Shown: positions 42,575 to 51,268, numbered from the stretch's first letter. The stretch: 61,713 bases of DNA from Zooshikella harenae (GCF_018837975.1 NZ_JAGSOY010000029.1:1-61713), one strand, 5' to 3'. Made by a program: numbers and translations. Notes: generated from the sequence alone by a model not told the origin.

Positions 42575-43354
42575 ATGAGTACACAATCCAGCAATAAAAA
42601 TAAATTTATCTATGCGCTGGTTGACTCAACTGACTTGAGTATTTTCAACGTTAGAGGGGTAAATAAAAGTACGGTTTATAGTTTGGCTAGTAATAATATC
42701 GCAGCCATTGTCAGTGATCTGGATAAAAGCAGAGTGAGGCCTGATCGTCGAAACATTATGGCTCACCGCGAAGTCCTTGAACAGCTAATGCGCCAATGCA
42801 ATGGTGTGTTGCCTATGCGTTTTGGCGTTGTCGCACAAAATAGTATGGCTGTTAAAGGGTTAATGTCAGCAAATGTAATGTTAATTAAGGAGCAGATGCA
42901 GCGGGTTTGGGGACAAGTAGAAATGGGACTCCGTGTAACCTGGGATGTAGATAATATCTATGAATATTTTGTGGCAACGCATCCAATATTACGAGAAGCA
43001 AGAGATAGCATCATGGTAGGTGGCAGAGAGGCTTCTCGTGCAGAAAAAATTGAGTTAGGGCGAATTTTCGATCGGCTACTGACGGAAGAGCGAAAACAGT
43101 ATACGGATACTGTTGTTGATGTGTTGCAGAATTATTGCACTGAAATTAGTGTGGGTACACCGAAAGTAAATAATGAAGTCATGAACCTCTCATGTCTTGT
43201 TAAAAAAGATGAGCAAGATAATTTTGAAAAAGGTATTTTTGAAGCATCAAAGCTATTTAATAATGATTATCTTTTTAATTACACTGGCCCGTGGGCACCT
43301 CATAGTTTTGTCGAATTAGAGTTGCAAAGTCCTCAGAAGCAGACTGTAATCTAA
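42575..43354 (+). CDS. gvpF: GvpF/GvpL-family gas vesicle protein (third copy)
   Basis: The ATG at 42575 is preferred, with AAGGATGG upstream, giving 259 residues. It has the family features KFIYALVDSTDLSIF, the DRRNIMAHREVLEQLMRQ and VLPMRFGVVAQN core, and the C-terminal GPWAPHSFVELEL. This copy, placed between gvpV and gvpG, is most likely the ancestral F/L gene of the shell operon, with the pair at 36-38 kb as added paralogues. GvpF binds GvpA and is needed for nucleation. Confidence 0.92.
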   Translation: MSTQSSNKNKFIYALVDSTDLSIFNVRGVNKSTVYSLASNNIAAIVSDLDKSRVRPDRRNIMAHREVLEQLMRQCNGVLPMRFGVVAQNSMAVKGLMSANVMLIKEQMQRVWGQVEMGLRVTWDVDNIYEYFVATHPILREARDSIMVGGREASRAEKIELGRIFDRLLTEERKQYTDTVVDVLQNYCTEISVGTPKVNNEVMNLSCLVKKDEQDNFEKGIFEASKLFNNDYLFNYTGPWAPHSFVELELQSPQKQTVI

Positions 43355-43376
43355 AGTAAGACACAGGAGGTGCATT

Positions 43377-43709
43377 ATGTTACTTCTGGATGACATTTTA
43401 TTATCCCCGGCAAAAGGGGTTATGTGGATATTTCGCGAAATTCATAAAAAAGCGATGGAGGAACAAGGCCAAGAGAGTGAACGTATTCGGGATGCTCTTG
43501 CGGAGCTTTATCGTCAATTAGAGACTCATCGCATCACTGAGGATGAATTTGATAAACAGGAAGAGTTGTTGCTCAATCGTCTCGATGAATTGGAAGCTGA
43601 AGAAGAGAATGAACAAATTGAAGACGACGAGCTACAAGAAACAAGTGAGCAAGTAGATTCGGCTCAGCAAGCGTCAACTAAAGAGAAGGAAGAAGAGCTG
43701 GTTGATTAA
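43377..43709 (+). CDS. gvpG: Gas vesicle assembly protein GvpG
   Basis: This 110-residue protein begins MLLLDDILLSPAKGVMWIFREIHKKAMEE, the hallmark of GvpG, continues with a helix (RDALAELYRQLETHRITEDEFDKQEELLLNRL) and ends in a very acidic tail (residues 75-110). AGGAGG precedes the ATG. GvpG is a minor assembly protein that interacts with GvpF/L. Order F-G-(A-like)-K is conserved among gas vesicle clusters. Confidence 0.93.
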   Translation: MLLLDDILLSPAKGVMWIFREIHKKAMEEQGQESERIRDALAELYRQLETHRITEDEFDKQEELLLNRLDELEAEEENEQIEDDELQETSEQVDSAQQASTKEKEEELVD

Positions 43710-43747
43710 GCTGACTTGTCCAGCTTTGGATATAAGTGGAGTAGATA

Positions 43748-43999
43748 ATGGCTCGTTTTCAGACTGAAGCAGAACAGCAGCATATTTCATTATGTGAGGC
43801 GTTGGATAGAATTCTAAATAAAGGTGCTGTTGTTGTGGCTGATATTAGTATTTCAGTGGCTAACATTGATTTAGTTTATATTAGTCTACAGGCATTGATT
43901 ACATCAGTCGAAACAGGACGTATCTTTGCAAACCAAACAAGAAATGATCATCAGGTAATTTCTAAGAGGACAGGAAGTCAGTATGACCAAGCTGTCTGA
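43748..43999 (+). CDS. GvpA-related minor shell protein (GvpJ/S-type)
   Basis: This 83-residue paralogue of GvpA keeps SLCEALDRILNKGAVVVADISISVANIDLVYISLQALITSVET but differs in the ends, which fits the GvpJ/GvpS/GvpM group that helps nucleation or cap formation. The Serratia counterpart would be gvpA2. Its last 17 bases overlap the start of gvpK, so the two are translationally coupled. Which letter applies cannot be settled without a tree. Confidence 0.88.
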   Translation: MARFQTEAEQQHISLCEALDRILNKGAVVVADISISVANIDLVYISLQALITSVETGRIFANQTRNDHQVISKRTGSQYDQAV

Positions 44000-44315
44000 G
44001 TTACCAGGTGATTTTGCTTCTGCTCAGCGATACAGCACTCCAACGGACACTGATGTTAAGGTGACGTTGGGGGGAGAACCTTTACAAAATGGTTTAGCAC
44101 AGTTGGCATTGACGTTGATTAAGTTGCTGCATGAATTAATGGAGCTACAAGCAATTCGGCGCATGGATGCGGGGTCGCTAACGGAAGAAGAGGTTGAACG
44201 TCTAGGTATGACGTTGATGCAACAGCAGGAGGAAATTGATCGATTAAAGCAGGTGTTTAATCTGAATGATGATGATCTCAATTTAGATTTAGGGCCATTA
44301 GGTAAGCTTTTCTAA
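43983..44315 (+). CDS. gvpK: Gas vesicle protein GvpK
   Basis: The 110-residue product carries the GvpK core: QNGLAQLALTLIKLLHELMELQAIRRMDAGSLTEEEVERLG (about residues 37-77), then a helix ending in an acidic DDDLNLDLGPLGKLF. AGGAAG precedes the ATG. GvpK is a small assembly protein probably involved in early vesicle formation. It overlaps the preceding gvpJ-type gene. Confidence 0.93.
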   Translation: MTKLSELPGDFASAQRYSTPTDTDVKVTLGGEPLQNGLAQLALTLIKLLHELMELQAIRRMDAGSLTEEEVERLGMTLMQQQEEIDRLKQVFNLNDDDLNLDLGPLGKLF

Positions 44316-44333
44316 TTTTCAAAGGTAGGTAAA

Positions 44334-44642
44334 ATGAGTGGTCAACCATCGCTGACTCATTCAACGGATAGCACAACAGTTGCTGACTTGTTAGAGCGGG
44401 TATTGGATAAAGGTTTGGTCATTAGTGGTGATATTCGTGTTAAGTTGGTGGATGTCGAATTATTGACAATTGAAATCCGCTTATTGATCTGCTCCGTGGA
44501 CAAGGCTGTGGAAATGGGACTGGATTGGTGGCGCGGTAACCCCGTATTTGCCCCAGGAACACTTGAAAATAAAGATTCCTCGCCACTGGAAAAAAGGCTT
44601 GAAAAACTTGAGCAACAATTGGCTGATCAGTCATCACATTAA
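44334..44642 (+). CDS. GvpA-related minor shell protein (GvpJ-type) ending the operon
   Basis: This 102-residue protein has the GvpA/J fold (VADLLERVLDKGLVISGDIRVKLVDVELLTIEIRLLICSVDKA) and an added C-terminal coiled tail (LEKRLEKLEQQLADQ) with WWRGNP before it. GvpJ proteins with extended tails are thought to act at the tips or at nucleation. It begins 18 bases after gvpK and is the last gene of the + strand cluster; the next gene is convergent. No clear terminator is seen in the 18-base gap. Confidence 0.9.
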   Translation: MSGQPSLTHSTDSTTVADLLERVLDKGLVISGDIRVKLVDVELLTIEIRLLICSVDKAVEMGLDWWRGNPVFAPGTLENKDSSPLEKRLEKLEQQLADQSSH

Positions 44643-44660
44643 ATTGATAATTACTCATTA

Positions 44661-45563
44661 TTACAGCAAAGATATTTCTTTAAGTCCTGCTAAAACTTCC
44701 TGACCTCGACCTTCTTTAGGCCAGCCAATAATTTGTTTTTTTAACTCACCATTATTATAAAAATATAAGGTGGGAGTGCCCCAGTATGTAATTTCTGGCC
44801 AGTCTGAGCTGGAATAAGTATATTTAATGTGAATTGGTTTATTTCGTCTATTGCTTTTCTGCATCTCTTCTATATTAAGATAGCCGTCCACTGGTGTTAT
44901 CCAGATTGAATGCTTGGCAAAAATATTGAACAGGCTGGGTTGCTGTCGTAGCCATTCCATAAAGCGGCGTGAAAAACCACACATGGGGGAGCTTACGACA
45001 ACCACATAACCACCTTTAGGAAAACTAAAAGTCTCTTGTATCAGTTTTTTACCATTGTCGGCCAGTCTCAGTAGTGTACGCTCGTGCGTTTTGATTAACT
45101 CAATACTCGGCGTGATGGGTAGCCCTATATCAGAAAATACATATTCAAGTTGCCTTGCTTGCTCAAATTGACGCACCCTTATATAGGCGCTATGCATTCT
45201 TTCAATGGCATCCTTATTTCGATCACCACGCGTTAGTTTCTCGTCAAAAATAGAGCGCATGTAGTCCACGTGATTTTTATTTTTTGTATAAAAAGCAATG
45301 GATATCATACTGCGAAAAAGGCTATCCAACGCTTTATTATTTAATGATTTAATCGGTTGGCGGTCCTGAACGCAGCGTTCAAATAAACGCTGGTAGTGTA
45401 TTGATACTGTAGAGGGCGATGACAACATTTCTTGCGTATCAATGATCTCGATGTATTCTGCTATTTTTTTTGCATTAATATTTTTAGTATCGTTGCAATT
45501 GAACTGTATTTTGGCGAAAGCGGTGTTGGCTATAACGAGTAAAATTAAAGTGGAAATACGCAT
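44661..45563 (-). CDS. Exported protein with a thioredoxin-like C-terminal domain
   Basis: This 300-residue protein begins with a signal peptide (MRISTLILLVIANTAFA). The middle is helical. The C-terminal half has a thioredoxin-like fold with SSPMCGFSRRFMEWL as the active-site helix and the cis-Pro region YWGTPTLYFYNNGELKKQIIGW. Only one active-site Cys is present (M-C-G-F instead of C-x-x-C), so it cannot make the usual dithiol and may be a TraF/DsbC-like variant or a non-catalytic partner. It converges on the gas vesicle operon and is probably unrelated. Confidence 0.75.
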   Translation of the reverse strand: MRISTLILLVIANTAFAKIQFNCNDTKNINAKKIAEYIEIIDTQEMLSSPSTVSIHYQRLFERCVQDRQPIKSLNNKALDSLFRSMISIAFYTKNKNHVDYMRSIFDEKLTRGDRNKDAIERMHSAYIRVRQFEQARQLEYVFSDIGLPITPSIELIKTHERTLLRLADNGKKLIQETFSFPKGGYVVVVSSPMCGFSRRFMEWLRQQPSLFNIFAKHSIWITPVDGYLNIEEMQKSNRRNKPIHIKYTYSSSDWPEITYWGTPTLYFYNNGELKKQIIGWPKEGRGQEVLAGLKEISLL

Positions 45564-45778
45564 ATTTTAATCCAGGCTTGTCCATGCCAATATTTGAAGG
45601 TTATCGCAAAAGGTTCGAAGCAAAGAATAGATAGTTCTGCTGAGATTATTTATTCTTTGTCTGTTGCAATCCCATAGTAAAGTAACCACAAAATAAAGCA
45701 AAAATAAATTAAAAGCAGCAGTTATTGTGCTTACTTATTGGCTCAATACTTGAAATACTTTCCTAAAATACCATTGTT

Positions 45779-46080
45779 CAAAGGCTGGATAACGCTCATC
45801 GAACACGCCGTGAATCCTTCCCTGGAGGCTTGGTTGCCACATCCTTGCGGCAAACAGTTCGACGAGCATTATCCAGCCTTTGTCTCTCTCCAGCCTACAT
45901 CGAAATACAACAAGTGTTCATTTGGGCATCCCCCTTTCCTTAAAAAACATCACCTAAAGCAAAATGCGGGCAAAACGATGGATGAGGTTGTTTGCGAAGC
46001 AACTGCCGGGAGCAGTGTGAGTGGTAGAGGCCATGGATGGCCTTCTGACACGGGCGGAGTAAATAGCCTTATTCGTCGTG
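45779..46080 (+). repeat. Dispersed repeat family R1, copy d (long palindrome core)
   Basis: Here the core is one large palindrome: the 26-base outer arms at 45779-45804 and 45857-45882 (containing AGGCTGGATAACGCTC and GAGCATTATCCAGCCT) pair with only a few mismatches, and an inner stem lies between. The distal half continues to about 46080. The translated frame LIEHAVNPSLEAW that runs through it recurs at 60.9 kb and is not a gene. Confidence 0.85.
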
Positions 46081-46090
46081 TTTTCCCTCA

Positions 46091-46112
46091 TACCCTTCGC
46101 GAATCACTCTGG
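46091..46112 (+). repeat. Partial copy of repeat family R2
   Basis: The sequence ATACCCTTCGCGAATCACT matches the left end of the R2 elements at 48361 and 52906; the rest of R2 is not present. The remaining bases to 46333 hold no gene. Confidence 0.6.
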
Positions 46113-46333
46113 GCATTTGATTTTATTCAACCGTTTAACATTACGTTATTCATCTGTTACAGAATAAAACCAATATAAACATACTGTTAAGGATACCCCC
46201 ACAGTTTGAAAGGTCTGTAAAAGCATTGGCACAACCTAAATCGTACAATAGATGCAATTTGATGGGAGGGTCATATCCTTAAAAAGGATCCGTTTCAGCC
46301 CCCAACTATACAGCACAACACAATGGAATAGGT

Positions 46334-47406
46334 ATGAATAAGTTTTTTACAGCACTTGCCCTGACAGCATCGGTTTTGCAGGTAGGTTGTCAGCAAGAAG
46401 AGCCATCAAAGTCTGTTAATCAGGACAAAAAACAAGAGCAAACCGCATCACAGCAAAAGAAAAGCAAGTGGGGTTATGAACTCGCGGATGAAGTCTGGCA
46501 AGATACCAAAAGCTATGATGCTCCGCGTATGGCGTTTATTTGGAGTAAACCACCACACACTGCAGATAAAAAGCGTTTTCGTTATGAAATCTGGAGTACC
46601 AAACTTGATCATACCGATTTAAGGCGTCGTGTACCTTATGATGCAATTTAGATAATACTCTGTGGCAGGTGGCGGATACCACACATTTATCTGACACCAA
46701 AGATAAACGTCATATTCCTGAATTAATGGCATTATTAAACAGTAAAAACAAGGAAGACCGTCAGCAGATACTGGAGGTTATAAAAAAATCTTTGGAGAAC
46801 AGCACCAGTATGATCAAGAAATCTTGTGACTATGATATTTACCTGGCAGTGATTCCATTACATTATTTAGCCCCAACAGGCAAAGAAGTAAATGGGTTAC
46901 GCCCGATGGGCGCAGTTGATAATAAACAATGGGAAAGTATTCTGGGTAAAGTCCTTGACTTTAAACTGGAAAAGTACGGTTTACTTGATGATATGGAAAT
47001 TTGCTTTAATAAACTGAAAACCGTGGGTGATTCTGGTTTTACTGGAGATGATAAACTGTTGGTAAAAAAAGGGGCAGAAGTCAATATCAAAGATGAAATC
47101 CCCATTACGTTTAACTCCCAAAAACAACCCTGGTTTCAAGAGCCAGATGCAGAAGAGCTAAGCTCGGTATTGGAAACGATTGATACCATTGTTGATCAAA
47201 AACAGTATTCAAAAGATCGCTCAGAATTACCTAAAGTGACTCAAGAAGGGGTTGAGGTGATTTTAAACTGGAAAGAGATGTGGCAACTTTGTAAGCGATT
47301 AGATGGCGATAAAAGCTACGATTATCGATTGTTGCATTTAACTGACTGGATAAAGAGCGCTGATCCTTCAGATGTTCAAACCGATGGGATTACAATACTT
47401 AACTAA
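46334..47406 (+). pseudogene. Frameshifted lipoprotein gene
   Basis: Two consecutive reading frames look like one gene broken by a single missing base. The first (46334-46651) begins with a lipoprotein signal (lipobox LQVGC) and ends YDAI then TAG at 46649. The second is open from 46642, in the -1 frame, and continues DNTLWQVADTTHL to a stop at 47404. Joined they would give about 355 residues. The sequence around 46640-46651 has no standard slippery heptamer. It could be a pseudogene, a sequencing error or, less likely, recoding. I do not recognise the protein family. Confidence 0.72.
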
Positions 47407-47526
47407 ACTGAAATTGGCACATTTTGGTTAATTTATAAAGTGTACGATGTTTTTGAGTCAGCGTGTTACACTTTCCTCCAAAAAGGTAACACGTTTATTA
47501 ACCTGCATATTCTGAAGGAACTCTTT

Positions 47527-47850
47527 TTGCGCCAAACAGTGTTATATTTAATCAAACTTTATCAGCGGTATATTTCACCCTATAAAGGATTCCGCTGTGC
47601 TCATGCAGCACTTAGTAAGCGTGATTCCTGTTCTGTTGCTGTCAGCAAAATAATTGCTCGACGAGGGGGTCTTAAAGGTTATCAAGACATAAAAAAACAG
47701 TTTTTACGTTGTGCTAACGCCAGCCAGTATCTAGAAGATAGCAAAAGAAAAGATAAAAAACCAAGAAAAAAAGACAACCCTTATTATTGCTGTTTAGATA
47801 TGCCCGTTGGCTGCTGTGTTTTACCCTGGGATATTTCGTCGGGAAATTAA
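47527..47850 (+). CDS. Divergent YidD-like protein
   Basis: The core LYLIKLYQRYISPYKGFRC, then SCSVAVSKIIARRGGLKGY and FLRCANA, matches the YidD (membrane protein insertion efficiency factor) layout, in which a short amphipathic N-terminus is followed by Cys-containing loops. A TTG at 47527 with GAAGGAA upstream is the likeliest start (about 107 residues); the frame is open from 47440. Unlike the 70-85 residue housekeeping YidD, it has a basic linker and a Cys-rich end (YYCCLDMPVGCCVLPW). It is not beside rnpA/yidC, so it is a paralogue of unknown role. Confidence 0.65.
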   Translation: MRQTVLYLIKLYQRYISPYKGFRCAHAALSKRDSCSVAVSKIIARRGGLKGYQDIKKQFLRCANASQYLEDSKRKDKKPRKKDNPYYCCLDMPVGCCVLPWDISSGN

Positions 47851-47865
47851 TAACGCTTGTTATAC

Positions 47866-47925
47866 AAACTGTTTGCCGCAAAGATGCGGCAAACAAGCTT
47901 TCAGGGAGGAATTCATAGAGTGTAT
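47866..47925 (-). repeat. Dispersed repeat family R1, copy f (short fragment)
   Basis: On the - strand this contains the inner palindrome TTTGCCGCATCTTTGCGGCAA followed by the outer flank only in degraded form. It lies between convergent genes, as do several other R1 copies. Confidence 0.65.
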
Positions 47926-47943
47926 TTAGAGATGTCCTTCAGT

Positions 47944-48237
47944 TTAGGCTTCGACCTTGTGTAGTTTTTCGATTTCGATGGATTTTAGTTTTTGTTCAGT
48001 ATTTTTAATAAATGCGGTTAAATGTTCTTGTTTTTCATGCACATCTAATAAAACGTTATTCTCCCAAATTTCATAAAATACAAACTGACATGGGTTATTA
48101 ATATTTTGGTGTAAATCATATTGAATAGCACCAGCATCTTGCCGGGAGGCTTCAACCAGTTTAAATAGCTCACTTTGGACATACTCCAAATGCGCTGGTA
48201 GAGACTCTATTTTTGCTATAACAACAATATTCTTCAT
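47944..48237 (-). CDS. Antibiotic biosynthesis monooxygenase-domain (ABM) protein
   Basis: This 97-residue dimeric alpha-beta barrel protein begins MKNIVVIAKIESLPAHLEYV. The conserved ABM pattern is seen in ASRQDAGAIQYDLHQNINNPCQFVFYEIWEN and in HLTAFIKNTEQ. Such proteins act as quinol or heme monooxygenases or as unclear stress-linked enzymes (YgiN type). The ATG at 48237 fits the family better than the one at 48249. It stands alone between repeats. Confidence 0.85.
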   Translation of the reverse strand: MKNIVVIAKIESLPAHLEYVQSELFKLVEASRQDAGAIQYDLHQNINNPCQFVFYEIWENNVLLDVHEKQEHLTAFIKNTEQKLKSIEIEKLHKVEA

Positions 48238-48360
48238 TATTTTACCCATTTGATGATAGCTGAATACTAAACACTTGTTTTAAACTAAAAACATTAACAT
48301 ACGAGTGTTTACATTTTGTTGATCTACTTTACTCAATAGTATTCAACATAACAAATTGCA

Positions 48361-48595
48361 TATACCCTTCACGAATCATTTTTAGGGTTTGTTGTTGGCA
48401 CTCTTGACCACTAAGGATGGTGGAAATGCAGTTTATGCAGGAGCATTTAACTGCCACCCCAGTCACTTATTAATATAACCGCCCAGCAGCGCTGTTATAT
48501 TAATTAAAGTAGCTACCGCAAGTTTCACAGTAGTAAACTTGCCCTGGGCTTCATCGCTTGACGGCCACCTCTAAAAACCCTTCGTTTTGGGTATA
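48361..48595 (+). repeat. Dispersed repeat family R2, long copy
   Basis: This element starts TATACCCTTCACGAATCA and ends TTCGTTTTGGGTATA, with imperfect inverted ends. Compared with the copy at 52906 it carries extra internal sequence (about 110 bases in two places), including CACCCCAGTCACTTATTAAT in both copies. It looks like a non-coding mobile or palindromic element. The rest of the gap up to 49193 contains no gene; a perfect 14-base palindrome TTAACAATTGTTAA is at 48704-48717. Confidence 0.75.
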
Positions 48596-49226
48596 AGTTT
48601 CGAAATATTAACGATTTTTAATGAAAGGCCAAATTGAACTAGAAAAGAGTATAAGTTGGACCAAATTGCCTATGAGTAGGTGTTTAGCAAGCCTTGAACT
48701 GGATTAACAATTGTTAACTGTCGAGAGGCTTTTAAGGTGCCTGCGGAAATTACTTATAAGGGATGCACTCAGGATTGGTTATGATCTAACCTAGTTTGGT
48801 TTTGTGATATGTGTCACTGTTGTTTTGGGTGTTTCCCCATGTGATTATCTGATCTGTGAGATAGTGATGATAGTACTTGGCTTTATGCCAGTAGTTAGCT
48901 ATCTGAGTGAACTTCTTCTCTATAAGGTGCTCATGTATAGCTTTATCCTTTTGGGATGATTGAATATATAAATTTTACTGAGTAATGAAAATATAGTGTT
49001 ATTCCTAAGCGATTGATTTTGTCATACATAATTACTTGTACTAATCAGTAGGCAGTGAAATGACTCATATGTGTTAATAGTGATGCTAATGATTGTTATT
49101 GCATTGTGTAGGTTAAAAAGTTGTAAAAAATTAAATAGTGTTTTTCATTGTTTTCGGAATAGTTAATATTATCGACTAGTTTGATTTTGAGACTTGACGA
49201 TTAATGTAATGTTAGAGTTGAAGCTA

Positions 49227-49745
49227 ATGAAAGAGTTTAGTCATCAGATGAGTGAGATGAAAGAGATTTGTAGTGTCATTAATCAACGGTTATTACTTGT
49301 ATTAGACGTTGCATTATACAAAATACACAACAATCAGCCTATTGAGGATATTCAACAGGAAAAGCGAATATTAGTGCATAGCAAATATGTTGCTTATAAG
49401 CGCGGGCTAAATGAAGACTCATTAGCGAATTTTTTTAATATGTTAATGGTTGCAGCTAAGTTGGTGCAATATAGATATTTCGCCCAAACACTGATTTATC
49501 AGCCTGTGGTGGATTCTCAGTTAGTGAAAGATTTGAACGGAAACGTACGTCCAGAATTAAATAAACTTGGACAAAAGCTGATTAACTTAATAAAACAAAA
49601 GCTTGAAACCAGTGGGCCATTTACAGAAAATGAGTGGGATCAATTTATTCGGATGACCTCAAACGACAGTTTATCTGATGCTGAGAAACGCTATCTTTTT
49701 GAAAGTCTGAAACAGATTAGACTGAGTGAAGAAAAGCAAACCTAA
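49227..49745 (+). CDS. Chorismate mutase of the AroQ gamma-like class
   Basis: Chorismate mutase turns chorismate into prephenate. The all-helical domain shows the AroQ-gamma pattern: VINQRLLLVLDVALYKI, then IEDIQQEKRILV, and FFNMLMVAAKLVQYRYF with the Lys/Gln pair. Gamma-class enzymes are usually exported, but no signal peptide is visible in any possible start (TTG 49194, ATG 49209 or ATG 49227; the last has GAAG upstream and gives 172 residues). The next gene encodes cyclohexadienyl dehydratase 32 bases later, which makes the assignment convincing. Together they form a route from chorismate to phenylpyruvate. Confidence 0.75.
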   Translation: MKEFSHQMSEMKEICSVINQRLLLVLDVALYKIHNNQPIEDIQQEKRILVHSKYVAYKRGLNEDSLANFFNMLMVAAKLVQYRYFAQTLIYQPVVDSQLVKDLNGNVRPELNKLGQKLINLIKQKLETSGPFTENEWDQFIRMTSNDSLSDAEKRYLFESLKQIRLSEEKQT

Positions 49746-49777
49746 TCGCTGTTTATTTTTTATAGGTGTTCATTTCT

Positions 49778-50533
49778 GTGAAAAAAATTATTTTTCTTAT
49801 GTCTTTGTTGTGTGCAGTTAATGGTTACGGTGATGATTGGTCAATGGTGAAGGAAAGAGGAATACTTCGTGTTGGTACAACAGGAGATTATGCACCCATT
49901 AGCTTTACCAATAATGATGGTAAACTCCAAGGGTTTGCTATTGATATGGCCGAATCACTGGGTAAAGCACTCAGCTTGAAGGTGGTTTTTATAAAAACGT
50001 CATGGCCTACGTTATCTAAAGACCTTGCAAATAATAAGTTTGATATTGCGATGGGGGGGATCACCTATACTAAAGATCGCGCTAATGCATTTTTACTTAC
50101 ATCAAAAGTGATTGATAATGGTAAAATTGCTTTGGTTCGGTGTGAAGATTCTATTCAGTATACATCAGAAAAAGTGATTAATAATGCTTCTGTGAAAGTG
50201 GTTGTTAATCCTGGTGGCACAAATGAGCGGTTTGTAAAATCTCGCCTGATAAATTCAACGGTTATTAATGCAAAAGATAATTTTGTTCCTTTTGGTATGT
50301 TACTAAGTAAACAAGCTGATGTGATGGTAACAGACTTAATTGAAGGTCGTTATCAAAGCCGTTTACACCAGAATAAGCTCTGTGTAGCGAATGCACAACC
50401 GTTTGTAGGTACAGAGAGTTATAAAGTTTACATGGTACAAAAAGATAGCAAAATACTGTTAACAAAAGTAAATGATTGGCTATCTGTTATGGAGATTGAT
50501 GCATTAAAACGTAAATGGAAAATAGATCCTTAG
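49778..50533 (+). CDS. pheC: Periplasmic cyclohexadienyl dehydratase
   Basis: PheC converts prephenate to phenylpyruvate and arogenate to phenylalanine in the periplasm. The protein has a signal peptide (KKIIFLMSLLCAVNGYG) and a solute-binding-protein fold. It closely follows Pseudomonas PheC in GILRVGTTGDYAPISFTN, TSWPTLSKDLANNKFDIAMGG, VVNPGGTNERF and the catalytic-Glu region DLIEGRYQSRLH. A GTG at 49778 is chosen because AGGTG lies nine bases upstream; a GTG at 49766 is less likely. It is co-transcribed with the chorismate mutase gene and possibly with the two-component genes that follow. Confidence 0.88.
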   Translation: MKKIIFLMSLLCAVNGYGDDWSMVKERGILRVGTTGDYAPISFTNNDGKLQGFAIDMAESLGKALSLKVVFIKTSWPTLSKDLANNKFDIAMGGITYTKDRANAFLLTSKVIDNGKIALVRCEDSIQYTSEKVINNASVKVVVNPGGTNERFVKSRLINSTVINAKDNFVPFGMLLSKQADVMVTDLIEGRYQSRLHQNKLCVANAQPFVGTESYKVYMVQKDSKILLTKVNDWLSVMEIDALKRKWKIDP

Positions 50534-50587
50534 TTGCTTTTTGTAATCATTAAAAACTCGATTTAACAGGGTGTTAGAGACCATTCC

Positions 50588-51268
50588 ATGAAGATACTGG
50601 TTATAGAAGATGATCCAAAAATAGCAGGTAATATTGTTGATTATTTGATAAATGCTGAACATCAAGTTGACTCCGCGGATACGGGGCCATCAGGTTTGAT
50701 TCAGTGTGCCTCTATGCAATATGACTTGTTAATTGTTGATCGTATGTTGCCAGGGTTGGATGGAATTGCTCTTATAAAATCAATTCGTCAACAAGGAATT
50801 CATACACCCGTCTTGATGGTGACAGCACTAACGGATGTTAATCAACGGGTTGAAGGACTAGAAGTGGGTGCAGATGATTATTTATGTAAACCATTTGCAT
50901 TTGCCGAATTATTGGCTCGTGCTGAGGCTTTATACCGTCGTTATAAGGCAAATACTGTCGACGAGCCTTTTTTGCAAGTGCATGACTTGACATTAAATCA
51001 GATTACCCATGAGGTTGAGCGTGCTGGTGAGAAGATACAGCTGAAGCCAAGGGAGTATAGGCTGCTAGAATATCTAGTCAGAAATGTTAATCAAGTTGTT
51101 ACCCGCTCAATGCTGCTAGAAAAGGTCTGGGACTATTATTTTGACCCCCAAACTAATATTATCGATGTGCATATTAGCCGACTTAGGCAGAAAATTGATA
51201 AAAACCATAAGGTAAAATTAATTCTTACCATTAGGGGAGCTGGTTATGTCATTAAAGCGCCCCGTTAG
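50588..51268 (+). CDS. OmpR-family response regulator
   Basis: This 226-residue regulator has a receiver domain (IEDDPKIA, phospho-Asp in LIVDRMLPGLDG, Lys in LCKPFAFAE) and a winged-helix DNA-binding domain (LKPREYRLLEYLVRN and NIIDVHISRLRQKID). It belongs to the heavy-metal/QseB-like OmpR group. The gene is 54 bases after pheC and overlaps the kinase gene by 23 bases, so kinase and regulator are translationally coupled. Whether it controls the phenylalanine genes is not shown. Confidence 0.92.
   Translation: MKILVIEDDPKIAGNIVDYLINAEHQVDSADTGPSGLIQCASMQYDLLIVDRMLPGLDGIALIKSIRQQGIHTPVLMVTALTDVNQRVEGLEVGADDYLCKPFAFAELLARAEALYRRYKANTVDEPFLQVHDLTLNQITHEVERAGEKIQLKPREYRLLEYLVRNVNQVVTRSMLLEKVWDYYFDPQTNIIDVHISRLRQKIDKNHKVKLILTIRGAGYVIKAPR

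Noticed and set aside
45738-46178. A 146-residue reading frame with LIEHAVNPSLEAW
   Set aside because: It runs through repeat R1, and the same peptide recurs in the repeat at 60.9 kb. It has no ribosome site or family likeness.
46640-46655. Programmed -1 frameshift in the lipoprotein gene
   Set aside because: No standard slippery heptamer or clear downstream structure was found, so a simple mutation or error is likelier.
48704-48717. Perfect palindrome TTAACAATTGTTAA
   Set aside because: Short and AT-rich in a gap with no nearby promoter or gene to give it meaning.
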